This document shows positions 1-5,330 of a stretch of DNA of 5,330 bases, in pieces (within the stretch, counting starts at the first letter, position 1; each line of letters begins with the position of its first letter). The stretch spans positions 1 to 5,330 of the forward strand of contig JAFGSL010000357.1 in the NCBI GenBank assembly GCA_016934645.1, given 5' to 3'. Source of the stretch: Anaerolineae bacterium (GTDB lineage Bacteria; Chloroflexota; Anaerolineae; B4-G1; SLSP01). A program made the position numbers and the translations under genes. The notes under the pieces were generated by a model. That model was not told the origin of the DNA and searched no databases. It saw only the letters and a program-made list of their open reading frames with translations.

Positions 1-1
1 C

Positions 2-628
2 CGCAAAGGGCTGCGCTTCTATCTGAGCGCGCATCCCGACATCGCCATCGTGGGTGAAGCGGGCGACAGCCAGACCGCCATCGAAGGCTGCACCGAGCAC
101 GTACCCGATGTCGTCCTGATGGATCTGGTGCTGCCGCTCAAACCGGGCGGGCAGCCCTACGATCAGGGCGGTGTGCAGGCCACGCGCCAGATCCGCCAGA
201 ACAGCCCGCACACGCAAGTCGTCGTACTGACGAGCTACGCCCAAGACGAACTCCTCTTCTCTGCGATCAAGGCCGGCGCCCTCTCGTACCTGCTCAAGGA
301 CGCCGACGCGCCGACCGTGCTCCACGCCATCCGCGCGGCCAGCCGGGGCGAGGCAAGCCTGCATCCGCGCATCGCCCGGCGGCTGATGAGCGAGATCAGC
401 GCACCAGGCCCCACGCACGATCCCGCCGCCGAGTTGACTGCGCGGGAAATGGAAGTACTCCACCTCATCGCCCAGGGACAGAGCAACGCCGAAATCGCCG
501 CCGAACTCGTCATCACCGAGCGTACGGTCAAGGCACACGTGAGCAATTTGCTCAGCAAACTCCATCTCTCCGACCGCACCCAAGCCGCCGTCTACGCTTG
601 GCGCGAAGGGCTAATCGAGAAATCATAA
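2..628 (+). CDS. NarL/LuxR-family response regulator, 5' end cut off by window
   Basis: This is a two-component DNA-binding response regulator. Reading frame 2 is open from the first bases, and the leading residues RKGLRFYLSAHPDIAIVGEA match the usual start of helix 1 and strand 2 of a receiver domain. The GTG at 50 is therefore an internal Val, not a start. Numbering from the window edge (208 residues visible), the phosphoacceptor is D41 in VVLMDLVLP, the switch Thr is T77 in VVVLTS and the conserved Lys is K99 in YLLKDA. Only about 13-15 residues, including the N-terminal acidic pair, should be missing. A linker leads to a LuxR-type helix-turn-helix at about 145-202 (LTAREMEVLHLIAQGQSNAEIA ... 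ERTVKAHVSNLL). The loop after the phosphoacceptor (LKPGGQPYDQGG) is about eight residues longer than the common PGMDG form. A partner histidine kinase is probably just upstream, outside the window. The target genes are unknown; the downstream operon is possible but unproven. Confidence 0.95.
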   Translation, partial: RKGLRFYLSAHPDIAIVGEAGDSQTAIEGCTEHVPDVVLMDLVLPLKPGGQPYDQGGVQATRQIRQNSPHTQVVVLTSYAQDELLFSAIKAGALSYLLKDADAPTVLHAIRAASRGEASLHPRIARRLMSEISAPGPTHDPAAELTAREMEVLHLIAQGQSNAEIAAELVITERTVKAHVSNLLSKLHLSDRTQAAVYAWREGLIEKS

Positions 629-676
629 CGGATGCGCCTATCACCATAAATCTCAGTAGAGCAAAAAATGCTCCGA

Positions 677-694
677 GGGGATCGCCAGATCCCC
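677..694 (+). repeat. Hairpin A with GGATCGCC core
   Basis: A perfect 7-bp stem GGGGATC/GATCCCC encloses a GCCA tetraloop. It shares the core GGATCGCC...ATCC with the neighbouring hairpin at 699-723. Confidence 0.6.
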
Positions 695-698
695 GTTC

Positions 699-723
699 TG
701 GTCTGGATCGCCTATCCAGACCA
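699..723 (+). repeat. Hairpin B with GGATCGCC core
   Basis: A perfect 10-bp stem TGGTCTGGAT/ATCCAGACCA encloses loop CGCCT. It carries the same GGATCGCC...ATCC core as the hairpin at 677-694 but a longer, different lower stem. No T-run follows; the next bases are AGCAAAAGACG. Confidence 0.65.
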
Positions 724-790
724 AGCAAAAGACGATCTACTGAATCCACATGAATTTGAATGTTGTTCGTGAAGATTCGTCGTTTACTTT

Positions 791-795
791 GGAGG
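791..795 (+). promoter_or_regulatory. Ribosome binding site that sets the reductase start
   Basis: GGAGG lies 8 nt before the ATG at 804. An in-frame ATG at 750 would add 18 residues (MNLNVVREDSSFTLEDKR) that do not look like SDR sequence and has no Shine-Dalgarno match before it. The 804 start is therefore preferred. Confidence 0.85.
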
Positions 796-803
796 ATAAA
801 CGC

Positions 804-1574
804 ATGTCAGTTTTGGATCGTTTCCGTATGGACAACCGCGTCGCGCTCATCACCGGTGGGAACCGGGGATTAGGCAAGGCAATGGCCGAGGCGCTCGCCG
901 AAGCCGGAGCCAACGTCGTGGTGACGAGCCGCAGCGCGGACGATGCCGCCACCGTCGCGGAACAGCTAACATCGCAGTACGGGCGAGTTTGCCGGGGCTA
1001 CGCCTGCGATGTCACGAAACCGGCGGACATCACAACACTGGTCGCTAACGTGATCGCCGAGTTCGGCCAGATCGACGCACTAATCAATAACGCTGGTATC
1101 AACATCCGTGGGTCAATCGAGGCGCTGTCTCTAGAAGAATTTCGCGAGGTTCAGGACACCAACGTCACCGGGATGTGGCTGCTCTGCCGCGAAGTCGCGC
1201 CGCACATGAAAGTCCGCCGTTACGGGCGCGTCATCAACGTGGGCTCGATGCTCTCCGTGGTGGCGATATCCGACCGCACACCCTATGCAACAAGCAAAGG
1301 TGCAGTACTACAATTCACGCGCGCGCTGGCGCTGGAATGGGCACCGTGGAACATCACCGCCAACGCGATGCTGCCGGGGCCCTTTGGAACGGAGATGAAC
1401 CGCCCGCTGCTGGAAGATCCAGAGAAATACCAGGCATTTGTGTCACAGATACCCTTGGGACGGTGGGGGGAGCTTGAGGAGATCGGCAGCCTGGCACTCT
1501 TCCTGGCAAGCGATGCTTCGAGCTTCGTTACCGGTGCGGGTATCCTGATTGACGGCGGCTGGACAGCGCGCTAA
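804..1574 (+). CDS. Classical short-chain dehydrogenase/reductase (SDR)
   Basis: This is a cytoplasmic NAD(P)(H)-dependent oxidoreductase of 256 residues, the normal size for a classical SDR. Visible hallmarks are the TGGNRGLG dinucleotide-binding motif (17-24), D69 in CDV, the NNAG motif (95-98), and the catalytic set N120, S148, Y161 and K165 (Y-ATS-K). The C-terminal ILIDGGW segment is also typical. Basic residues at R21 and at R43, the latter after strand 2 (VVVTSRS), favour NADP(H) over NAD(H); this is inferred from family rules. The overall style resembles FabG-like 3-oxoacyl-ACP reductases and gluconate 5-dehydrogenase-like enzymes, but the substrate cannot be read from sequence. The stop is 21 nt before the ABC ATPase start, which suggests co-transcription with the exporter. 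No separate promoter was recognised directly upstream, where the structured element sits. Confidence 0.95.
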   Translation: MSVLDRFRMDNRVALITGGNRGLGKAMAEALAEAGANVVVTSRSADDAATVAEQLTSQYGRVCRGYACDVTKPADITTLVANVIAEFGQIDALINNAGINIRGSIEALSLEEFREVQDTNVTGMWLLCREVAPHMKVRRYGRVINVGSMLSVVAISDRTPYATSKGAVLQFTRALALEWAPWNITANAMLPGPFGTEMNRPLLEDPEKYQAFVSQIPLGRWGELEEIGSLALFLASDASSFVTGAGILIDGGWTAR

Positions 1575-1595
1575 AGTCTGTCCGATGAGGTAACT

Positions 1596-2393
1596 ATGGA
1601 ACACGATACAAAACCTGCTATTCAAACGGAGAATCTCACTCGCCGCTTCGGCGAACTGACCGCCGTGGACACTCTGAACCTGTCCGTGCCGCGCGGTGTG
1701 ATCTTCGGATTTCTAGGACCGAACGGCGCGGGCAAGTCCACGACGATTCATATGGTCATCGGGTTGCTACCACCAACAGCCGGGACGGCCTACGTGAGCG
1801 GCTTCGATGTCATCCAAGCGCCGTTGGAGGTCAAGCGGCGCATCGGCGTAGTACCCGAAAACCTCAACCTTTACGAGCGCCTTACTGCGACCGAACAAAT
1901 CGAGTTGGTGGGACGCTTGTACGGCTTGACCCAGGCTGAGATCAAACGCCGCATTCCGCCGCTACTGGAGATGTTAGAATTGGACGACGCGGGTAACAAG
2001 ATGATCCTCGACTACTCGCAGGGGATGCGCAAGAAGACGGCGATGGCTTGCGCGCTCATCCACGCACCTGAGATCTTGTTCCTCGACGAACCCTTCGAGA
2101 GCATCGATCCGATTTCCACGCGGGCGATAAAAGCCACGCTGCGCGAAATGGTCGAGCATCGCGGCACGACAATCTTCTTTTCCACGCACGTTATGGAACT
2201 GGCGGAACGCTTCTGCGACCAGGTGGGCATCATCAACAAGGGTCAGCTTGCTGGCGTGGGCAGCATCCCCGAACTACGCGAGCGCGCAGCCCTGCCGCCC
2301 GACGCAGCGTTGGAAGACGTCTTCCTGCACACGGTGGGCGCAGAAGTGACCGATCAAGGGCTGCTAGATTGGCTGACGGGACAGGTTGGATAA
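1596..2393 (+). CDS. ABC-2-type exporter ATP-binding protein
   Basis: This is a 265-residue nucleotide-binding subunit that powers export by the permease encoded next to it, at the cytoplasmic face of the membrane. Motifs in order: aromatic A-loop residue F18, Walker A GPNGAGKST (41-49), a Q-loop with Glu in place of Gln (VVPENLNLY, E88), signature YSQGM (140-144) instead of LSGGQ, Walker B ILFLDE (160-165), D-loop ESID (168-171) and switch H198 in FFSTH. A Glu-type Q-loop and a YSxGM signature are usual in the DrrA/NatA/CcmA-like group of ABC-2 exporters, so the enzyme is probably active. The unusual D-loop (ESID rather than SGLD) is a minor deviation. A GAGG Shine-Dalgarno sequence (1587-1590) precedes the ATG by 5 nt. 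The stop codon lies one base before the permease ATG. Substrate unknown. Confidence 0.95.
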   Translation: MEHDTKPAIQTENLTRRFGELTAVDTLNLSVPRGVIFGFLGPNGAGKSTTIHMVIGLLPPTAGTAYVSGFDVIQAPLEVKRRIGVVPENLNLYERLTATEQIELVGRLYGLTQAEIKRRIPPLLEMLELDDAGNKMILDYSQGMRKKTAMACALIHAPEILFLDEPFESIDPISTRAIKATLREMVEHRGTTIFFSTHVMELAERFCDQVGIINKGQLAGVGSIPELRERAALPPDAALEDVFLHTVGAEVTDQGLLDWLTGQVG

Positions 2394-2394
2394 C

Positions 2395-4098
2395 ATGTGG
2401 CGCGATCTGAAGAACTTGCTATGGCTCCAAGGCCGGCTGACTGTGGCGATGTTCCGCACGCGCCGGGCAAGCGAACAACTGCACGTGGCGGGCGTTGTAC
2501 TCCGGATTGTCGGGTTTCTATTCGCCATACCATTTTTCATCGCGATGGGGGCTGGGATCGCCGCCATCAGCATCCTGCTGCTCTCGCCCCAAGCCACCTA
2601 CGAGTTACTGATGCTGGTGAACAACGGTCTGTTCTTCGTATGGCTGATCCTGCCGGCATCGTATAGCTCGCAGATCGTAGAACGCTTCGAAATGTCACGC
2701 CTGTTCGCCTACCCGGTCCGCTTCCGCAGCATCGTGGTGGGCAGCACGCTCATCTCCCTGTTGACGATGACCGGAGGATGGTCGGTCTTGATCCTTAGCG
2801 GCGAGATCGTCGGATTAGCATGGCAACAACCGCTGGCGCTACCGATAATCCTATTGGGAACGTTGCCGACCTTCGCCGTACTCGTACTCACCGGCCGGAT
2901 CATGGAAGACCTCTTCGATCTCGTCGCCGGAGATCGGCGCCTGCGCACATTAGTGCTCACGGTAATGATGCTGCCATTTATGCTTTTGGGACTCGGACAA
3001 TCATTCTTCCAAGGTCTCATTCAGAACTACGACCAGATCGCCTTCCTGAAAAAGCTGCCGATTCAGGATTTGCTCTCACAGTTGGCGGCGGCGCAAAATG
3101 TCAGCCAGTTTCTGGAAATCCTGAGCCCTTCGCGTGTGCTGGTGTGGCTACCCGCGGGCTGGACTACAGCAGGTATGGCGTCTGCATCCGCCGGAGCGTG
3201 GGGACGCAGCATACTCTTCCTAGCCATATCATTGGCAGCCGTCGGGCTGCTGCTGTGGCTGCATGCGGGCATCACTCGGCGGCTGATGCAAGGTGCAGCG
3301 GTAGGACTGGGCGCAGAGCGCGTGCACAGCCGCGAATCGCGTTTCGCCGGACGCTTGCCCGGTCCGCCGACGTTCTGGGCGCTACTGCGCAAGGATTGGA
3401 CATACCTCTGGCGCAGCCCTGCTACACGGCGGATGATCTTCGCCGGACTGATGTCGATACTGCCAGCGATATTCATCCTCTGGCAGCCGAGTATCGAGGA
3501 CACCGACTTTCATGCCATTGCGCCGCTGGCCGCTGGGCTCTTTATCACTGTGATGCTGAGTATGATGATCAACATGAACATCACGTCGAACTACTTCGGC
3601 ATCATCGACCGGGAGGGATTTGGCGCGCTTGCGCTGTCGCCGATAGATCGCCGCCAGATCATCATCTCGGCAAATGCAATCGCCTTTCTCGTTGCCATGG
3701 CACTGTACTCCCTGGTACTTGTTCTGATAGGCGCGTTTACCCACACCTGGATCGTCGTCCCCTTGGGGTTGTGCCTGGGATTGTGTATGCAAATCAGCGG
3801 TAGCCCATTGTACACGCTCGCGGCGATCATCGGCCCCTACCGGATGCAACTTCAATTCACGTCCGGCACGCGCCAGCGGGGCAATATGTGGGGGATGTTA
3901 GCCTGGCTTATTTCAGGCGTCCCGATGGCTCTGCTCCTGGTAATGCCGTACATTTTTTGGAAACCGGCACTGTTCGTCACCATTCCCGTGGCAATCCTCT
4001 ACAGCGTCGTCGTGTATGCCCTCACGCTCAAGCCGTTAGCAATGCTGTTGCAACGCCGTGAGCACACCATCCTGGAAGCCGTGACAACGGAAACATAA
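2395..4098 (+). CDS. ABC-2-type exporter permease, about 12 membrane segments
   Basis: This is an integral membrane protein of 567 residues, the likely channel partner of the preceding ATPase. About twelve hydrophobic segments can be seen, near residues 35-63, 68-90, 112-142, 145-168, 186-206, 272-293, 347-363, 374-394, 427-448, 452-478, 501-522 and 525-545. The two halves look related. LFAYPVRFRSIVV (103-115) matches LALSPIDRRQIII (412-424), and both halves begin with an amphipathic, basic stretch ending in RR (about 5-24 and 330-346). The pattern resembles the large 'putative ABC exporter' permeases rather than the usual 6-segment ABC-2 subunit. The ATG at 2395 is chosen because it follows the ATPase stop by one base, favouring translational coupling. 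A TTG at 2386 would overlap that gene and add only three residues. No clear intrinsic terminator follows; the downstream bases are A-rich. Substrate unknown. Confidence 0.88.
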   Translation: MWRDLKNLLWLQGRLTVAMFRTRRASEQLHVAGVVLRIVGFLFAIPFFIAMGAGIAAISILLLSPQATYELLMLVNNGLFFVWLILPASYSSQIVERFEMSRLFAYPVRFRSIVVGSTLISLLTMTGGWSVLILSGEIVGLAWQQPLALPIILLGTLPTFAVLVLTGRIMEDLFDLVAGDRRLRTLVLTVMMLPFMLLGLGQSFFQGLIQNYDQIAFLKKLPIQDLLSQLAAAQNVSQFLEILSPSRVLVWLPAGWTTAGMASASAGAWGRSILFLAISLAAVGLLLWLHAGITRRLMQGAAVGLGAERVHSRESRFAGRLPGPPTFWALLRKDWTYLWRSPATRRMIFAGLMSILPAIFILWQPSIEDTDFHAIAPLAAGLFITVMLSMMINMNITSNYFGIIDREGFGALALSPIDRRQIIISANAIAFLVAMALYSLVLVLIGAFTHTWIVVPLGLCLGLCMQISGSPLYTLAAIIGPYRMQLQFTSGTRQRGNMWGMLAWLISGVPMALLLVMPYIFWKPALFVTIPVAILYSVVVYALTLKPLAMLLQRREHTILEAVTTET

Positions 4099-4161
4099 CC
4101 AACAACAAAAAAATCGCAATATTATCTCAAAACACAAACGAACAGCACGACCAAAGTACCA

Positions 4162-4191
4162 TTGACATCCCCCTCTCCCTTATGCTAAACT
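4162..4191 (+). promoter_or_regulatory. Sigma70-type promoter with extended -10
   Basis: A perfect -35 TTGACA (4162-4167) is followed by an 18-nt spacer and -10 TAAACT (4186-4191). An extended -10 TG dinucleotide sits at 4183-4184 (TGCTAAACT). Transcription should begin near 4198, giving a leader of roughly 105 nt before the pilin gene. The position in a 207-nt gap after the permease gene fits a new transcription unit for the pilin/protease pair. Confidence 0.7.
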
Positions 4192-4218
4192 AGCTTGTAA
4201 AAGGGAGCTGGCTCTTGT

Positions 4219-4287
4219 ATGGAACGTGTGCAAAATTGTACGAAACTAGACGTGTTTCCAAGTCGTCTGCACGCTTTCTGTAGATGA
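4219..4287 (+). CDS. Possible 22-codon leader ORF in the pilin 5' UTR
   Basis: ATG at 4219 opens a 22-codon frame ending at TGA 4285-4287 (MERVQNCTKLDVFPSRLHAF, then Cys-Arg). AAGGGAG (4201-4207) lies 11 nt upstream, somewhat far for an optimal Shine-Dalgarno sequence but the same heptamer as the one before the pilin gene. The ORF ends 3 nt before that second AAGGGAG, so its translation could influence pilin initiation. A weak hairpin AGACG/CGTCT (4248-4268) lies inside it. It may be a regulatory leader peptide or chance; nothing in the peptide resembles a known attenuator. Confidence 0.25.
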   Translation: MERVQNCTKLDVFPSRLHAFCR

Positions 4288-4290
4288 GCC

Positions 4291-4297
4291 AAGGGAG
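4291..4297 (+). promoter_or_regulatory. Ribosome binding site of the pilin gene
   Basis: AAGGGAG is placed 8 nt before the ATG at 4306, a strong and well-spaced Shine-Dalgarno sequence that supports this start. Confidence 0.8.
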
Positions 4298-4305
4298 TTA
4301 TAGAC

Positions 4306-4614
4306 ATGCGAAAAAGGGATCTCTTTCATAAAAAAGGTCAGGGGTTAGTAGAATACGCCCTGATCCTGGCACTTATCGCCATTGTCTCTATCGTGGCACT
4401 CTCCCTCCTTGGGACATCAGTCAGCGATGTTTTCAGCCAAATTACCGAAGCACTCTCAGGAGACGGTGGGGGTGGGGGCGGTGACGGACAGCCACCTCCT
4501 GGAGGAACCTGTTATGGCTCGCTGCTGCTTCCATACCTCATCGGATCAACAACCCTATTTCTCCTGATTTTCAGGCCGGGTCCGCAACGGTCAACTGCAG
4601 TTATGGGAGTATGA
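4306..4614 (+). CDS. Flp-type (type IVb) prepilin-like protein with extra C-terminal tail
   Basis: This is a 102-residue protein. The N-terminus is a class Flp prepilin signal: a short basic leader (MRKRDLFHKKG), predicted cleavage after G11, mature residue E16 at +5 and Y17 at +6 (QGLVEY), then a hydrophobic helix to about residue 35. Such subunits are cut by a TadV/PilD-type prepilin peptidase and assembled by a Tad secretion system; none of those genes is in this window. Flp pilins normally end at about 55-70 residues. This one continues with a Gly-rich linker (52-61), PPPGG, a single Cys (C69), a second hydrophobic stretch (72-89) and a tail with R90 and R95. The tail could be a second membrane anchor or a C-terminal sorting signal, or the product of a frame change in the G-rich tract. 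The stop codon overlaps the start of the membrane protease gene (ATGA), implying coupled translation. Confidence 0.85.
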   Translation: MRKRDLFHKKGQGLVEYALILALIAIVSIVALSLLGTSVSDVFSQITEALSGDGGGGGGDGQPPPGGTCYGSLLLPYLIGSTTLFLLIFRPGPQRSTAVMGV

Positions 4615-5267
4615 ATAGCAGCGAAACCGACGTATCCGGAAATGCCACGCAAGATACGGGAAAAAGGCGATTCCTCTCTGTAAGAGGCGAAGTAGTATTG
4701 GCGGTCTCAGGTTTATACCTGGGGATTTTCCTCTACTACTCTAAACGCTTGCCCTGGTCGCCCATTGGAGTGGTCATCCTGACACTCACTGCATTCTGTC
4801 TGGCCTATTCCCTCAAATACCTCCATCCCACTACACTGTCAGCCCTCAATATAACCCGCAAACGAGCAGGACTCTACATCCTGGTAGGACTACTCGTGAT
4901 TATGCCAGGATGGTTCTTCGACAGCTTGGCTTCCTATCTGTCTGGAAGAGGATGGTGGTCTTTTGGAATCGCGAAGTCCCCTCCCCTCATCATTTCGATC
5001 CTCATTGTTGCTATATCCGAAGAGCTATTTTTCCGCGGCTATGTACAAGGGCGCTTGAAGTCACTAGGTGGCAACAGATGGATGCGTATCGCTACTGTCA
5101 GTGCTATATTTATGTTCTACAAGGTCGTCGTCCATGCCTGGGATGGATGGGCCTTTGCCACCTACGCCGGATTTTTTGCGTTCGGCGCGACCGAGATGTT
5201 ATTTGAGACTTTTTGGGTCGACTGGACAGGGAGCATCGTCACTTCCATTAGAGTTATTGCACAATAA
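4611..5267 (+). CDS. CPBP-family (Abi/Rce1-like) intramembrane glutamic protease, 3' end possibly frameshifted
   Basis: This is a 218-residue membrane protein with hydrophobic segments near 28-43, 52-70, 88-103, 126-141, 161-175 and 182-198. Motif 1 of the CPBP family is clear: E137, E138 and R142 in SEELFFRGYVQGRL. H175 in FYKVVVHAW is the candidate motif-2 histidine, although the residue four before it is Lys rather than the usual Phe. The TGSI sequence (206-209) that normally precedes the last histidine motif is present, but the frame then ends SIRVIAQ without that His. The neighbouring frame reads ELLHNKNIR there. The gene may thus be slightly truncated, carry a sequencing error, or be a divergent active form. 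Family members process proteins at the membrane, confer bacteriocin immunity, or act as dedicated sorting proteases. The ATG overlaps the pilin stop; GGGAG at 4605-4609 is too close to act alone, so coupling to pilin translation is likely. Confidence 0.8.
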   Translation: MNSSETDVSGNATQDTGKRRFLSVRGEVVLAVSGLYLGIFLYYSKRLPWSPIGVVILTLTAFCLAYSLKYLHPTTLSALNITRKRAGLYILVGLLVIMPGWFFDSLASYLSGRGWWSFGIAKSPPLIISILIVAISEELFFRGYVQGRLKSLGGNRWMRIATVSAIFMFYKVVVHAWDGWAFATYAGFFAFGATEMLFETFWVDWTGSIVTSIRVIAQ

Positions 5268-5312
5268 GAACATTAGGTAGGTTTAACTGGCGAAGCGGAA
5301 GTTGACTAGATT

Positions 5313-5327
5313 AAGCGCCCATCGCTT
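5313..5327 (+). other. Small hairpin near window end
   Basis: AAGCG/CGCTT forms a 5-bp stem with a CCCAT loop, about 45 nt after the protease stop. No T-run is visible before the window ends, so it could be part of a terminator or simply chance. Confidence 0.2.
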
Positions 5328-5330
5328 GCG

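Larger units (their letters stand above)
653..743 (+). other. Multi-hairpin structured intergenic element
   Basis: An 8-nt sequence TCAGTAGA (653-660) is exactly complementary to TCTACTGA (736-743). Between these arms lie three perfect hairpins in a row: GAGCA/TGCTC (659-673, loop AAAAA), GGGGATC/GATCCCC (677-694, loop GCCA) and a 10-bp stem at 699-723 with loop CGCCT. The first hairpin shares two bases with the outer stem, so its full 5 bp and the full outer stem cannot form together. The predicted fold is a closed multibranch junction just upstream of the reductase gene's ribosome binding site. It could be a structured 5' leader, a processed RNA, a small mobile or palindromic repeat element, or an atypical terminator of the upstream gene. 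There is no U-tract after the last stem on the + strand, so a classical intrinsic terminator is unlikely. No known riboswitch consensus was recognised. Confidence 0.5.

Noticed and set aside
659..694. Intrinsic terminator reading on the minus strand (hairpin followed by T6)
   Set aside because: On the minus strand the GGGGATC stem is followed by a T-run, but it begins about 8 nt after the stem and no minus-strand gene in the window would need it.
653..743. tRNA-like gene
   Set aside because: The fold is cloverleaf-like, but stem and loop sizes do not fit a tRNA: there is no 7-nt anticodon loop, no recognisable T-arm consensus in the right place, and no CCA-adjacent acceptor pattern.
756..788. 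Promoter (TTGAAT ... TTTACT) for the reductase gene
   Set aside because: The spacing is about 21 nt and both boxes are poor matches, so it is not supportable from sequence.
2386..2394. TTG start for the permease
   Set aside because: It adds only three residues and overlaps the ATPase gene; the ATG at 2395 is one base after the ATPase stop and is simpler.
2820..3803. A 327-codon open frame on the + strand inside the permease gene
   Set aside because: It lies wholly within the well-supported permease frame, is rich in Arg, His and Ser with no domain-like pattern, and is explained by the GC-rich codon structure of the real gene.
3063..3855. Long minus-strand open frames opposite the permease gene
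   Set aside because: They overlap the real gene on the other strand, have shadow-like Arg/Ser/Gln-rich composition, and show no recognisable domain.
4485..4610. Upstream extension of the protease frame into the pilin gene
   Set aside because: The frame is open back to the TGA at 4482 but has no ATG, GTG or TTG start before 4611, so the ATG in the ATGA overlap is the first credible start.

Overview
The window looks like a bacterial chromosome segment with moderately high GC, most likely from the Chloroflexota (Anaerolineae-like). This rests on the style of the short Flp-type pilin (GQGLVEYALILALIAIV core), the NarL-type response regulator and the ABC-2 exporter genes. There is no rRNA or other decisive marker, so the assignment is an inference. 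All supported genes are on the + strand.

Layout. (1) 2-628: the 3' part of a NarL/LuxR-type response regulator whose start lies before the window. (2) 629-803: a gap holding an unusually structured block (653-743), in which an 8-bp outer inverted repeat encloses three hairpins; a good ribosome binding site follows. (3) 804-4098: a tight three-gene cluster made of a short-chain dehydrogenase/reductase, an ABC exporter ATPase and a large polytopic permease. The gaps are 21 nt and 1 nt, so this is probably one operon. The ATPase and permease should form one exporter of unknown substrate; how the reductase relates to it is not evident. (4) 4099-4305: an AT-richer gap with a convincing extended -10 promoter, a roughly 105-nt leader and a possible 22-codon leader ORF. 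(5) 4306-5267: a two-gene unit in which the start codon of a CPBP-family (Abi/Rce1-like) membrane protease overlaps the stop codon of a Flp-type prepilin (ATGA overlap). Base composition falls noticeably in this last part. (6) 5268-5330: a short tail with no gene.

The most interesting part is the final pair. The pilin has an extra C-terminal tail beyond the usual Flp length: a Gly-rich linker, one Cys, a hydrophobic stretch and a short Arg-containing end. This architecture recalls C-terminal sorting signals, and the next gene, translationally coupled to it, belongs to the glutamic intramembrane protease superfamily that includes the myxosortases. A dedicated substrate/protease pair is a testable hypothesis, not a demonstrated fact. 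The protease gene also shows signs of a frameshift near its 3' end: the expected last histidine motif is absent in frame but present one frame over.
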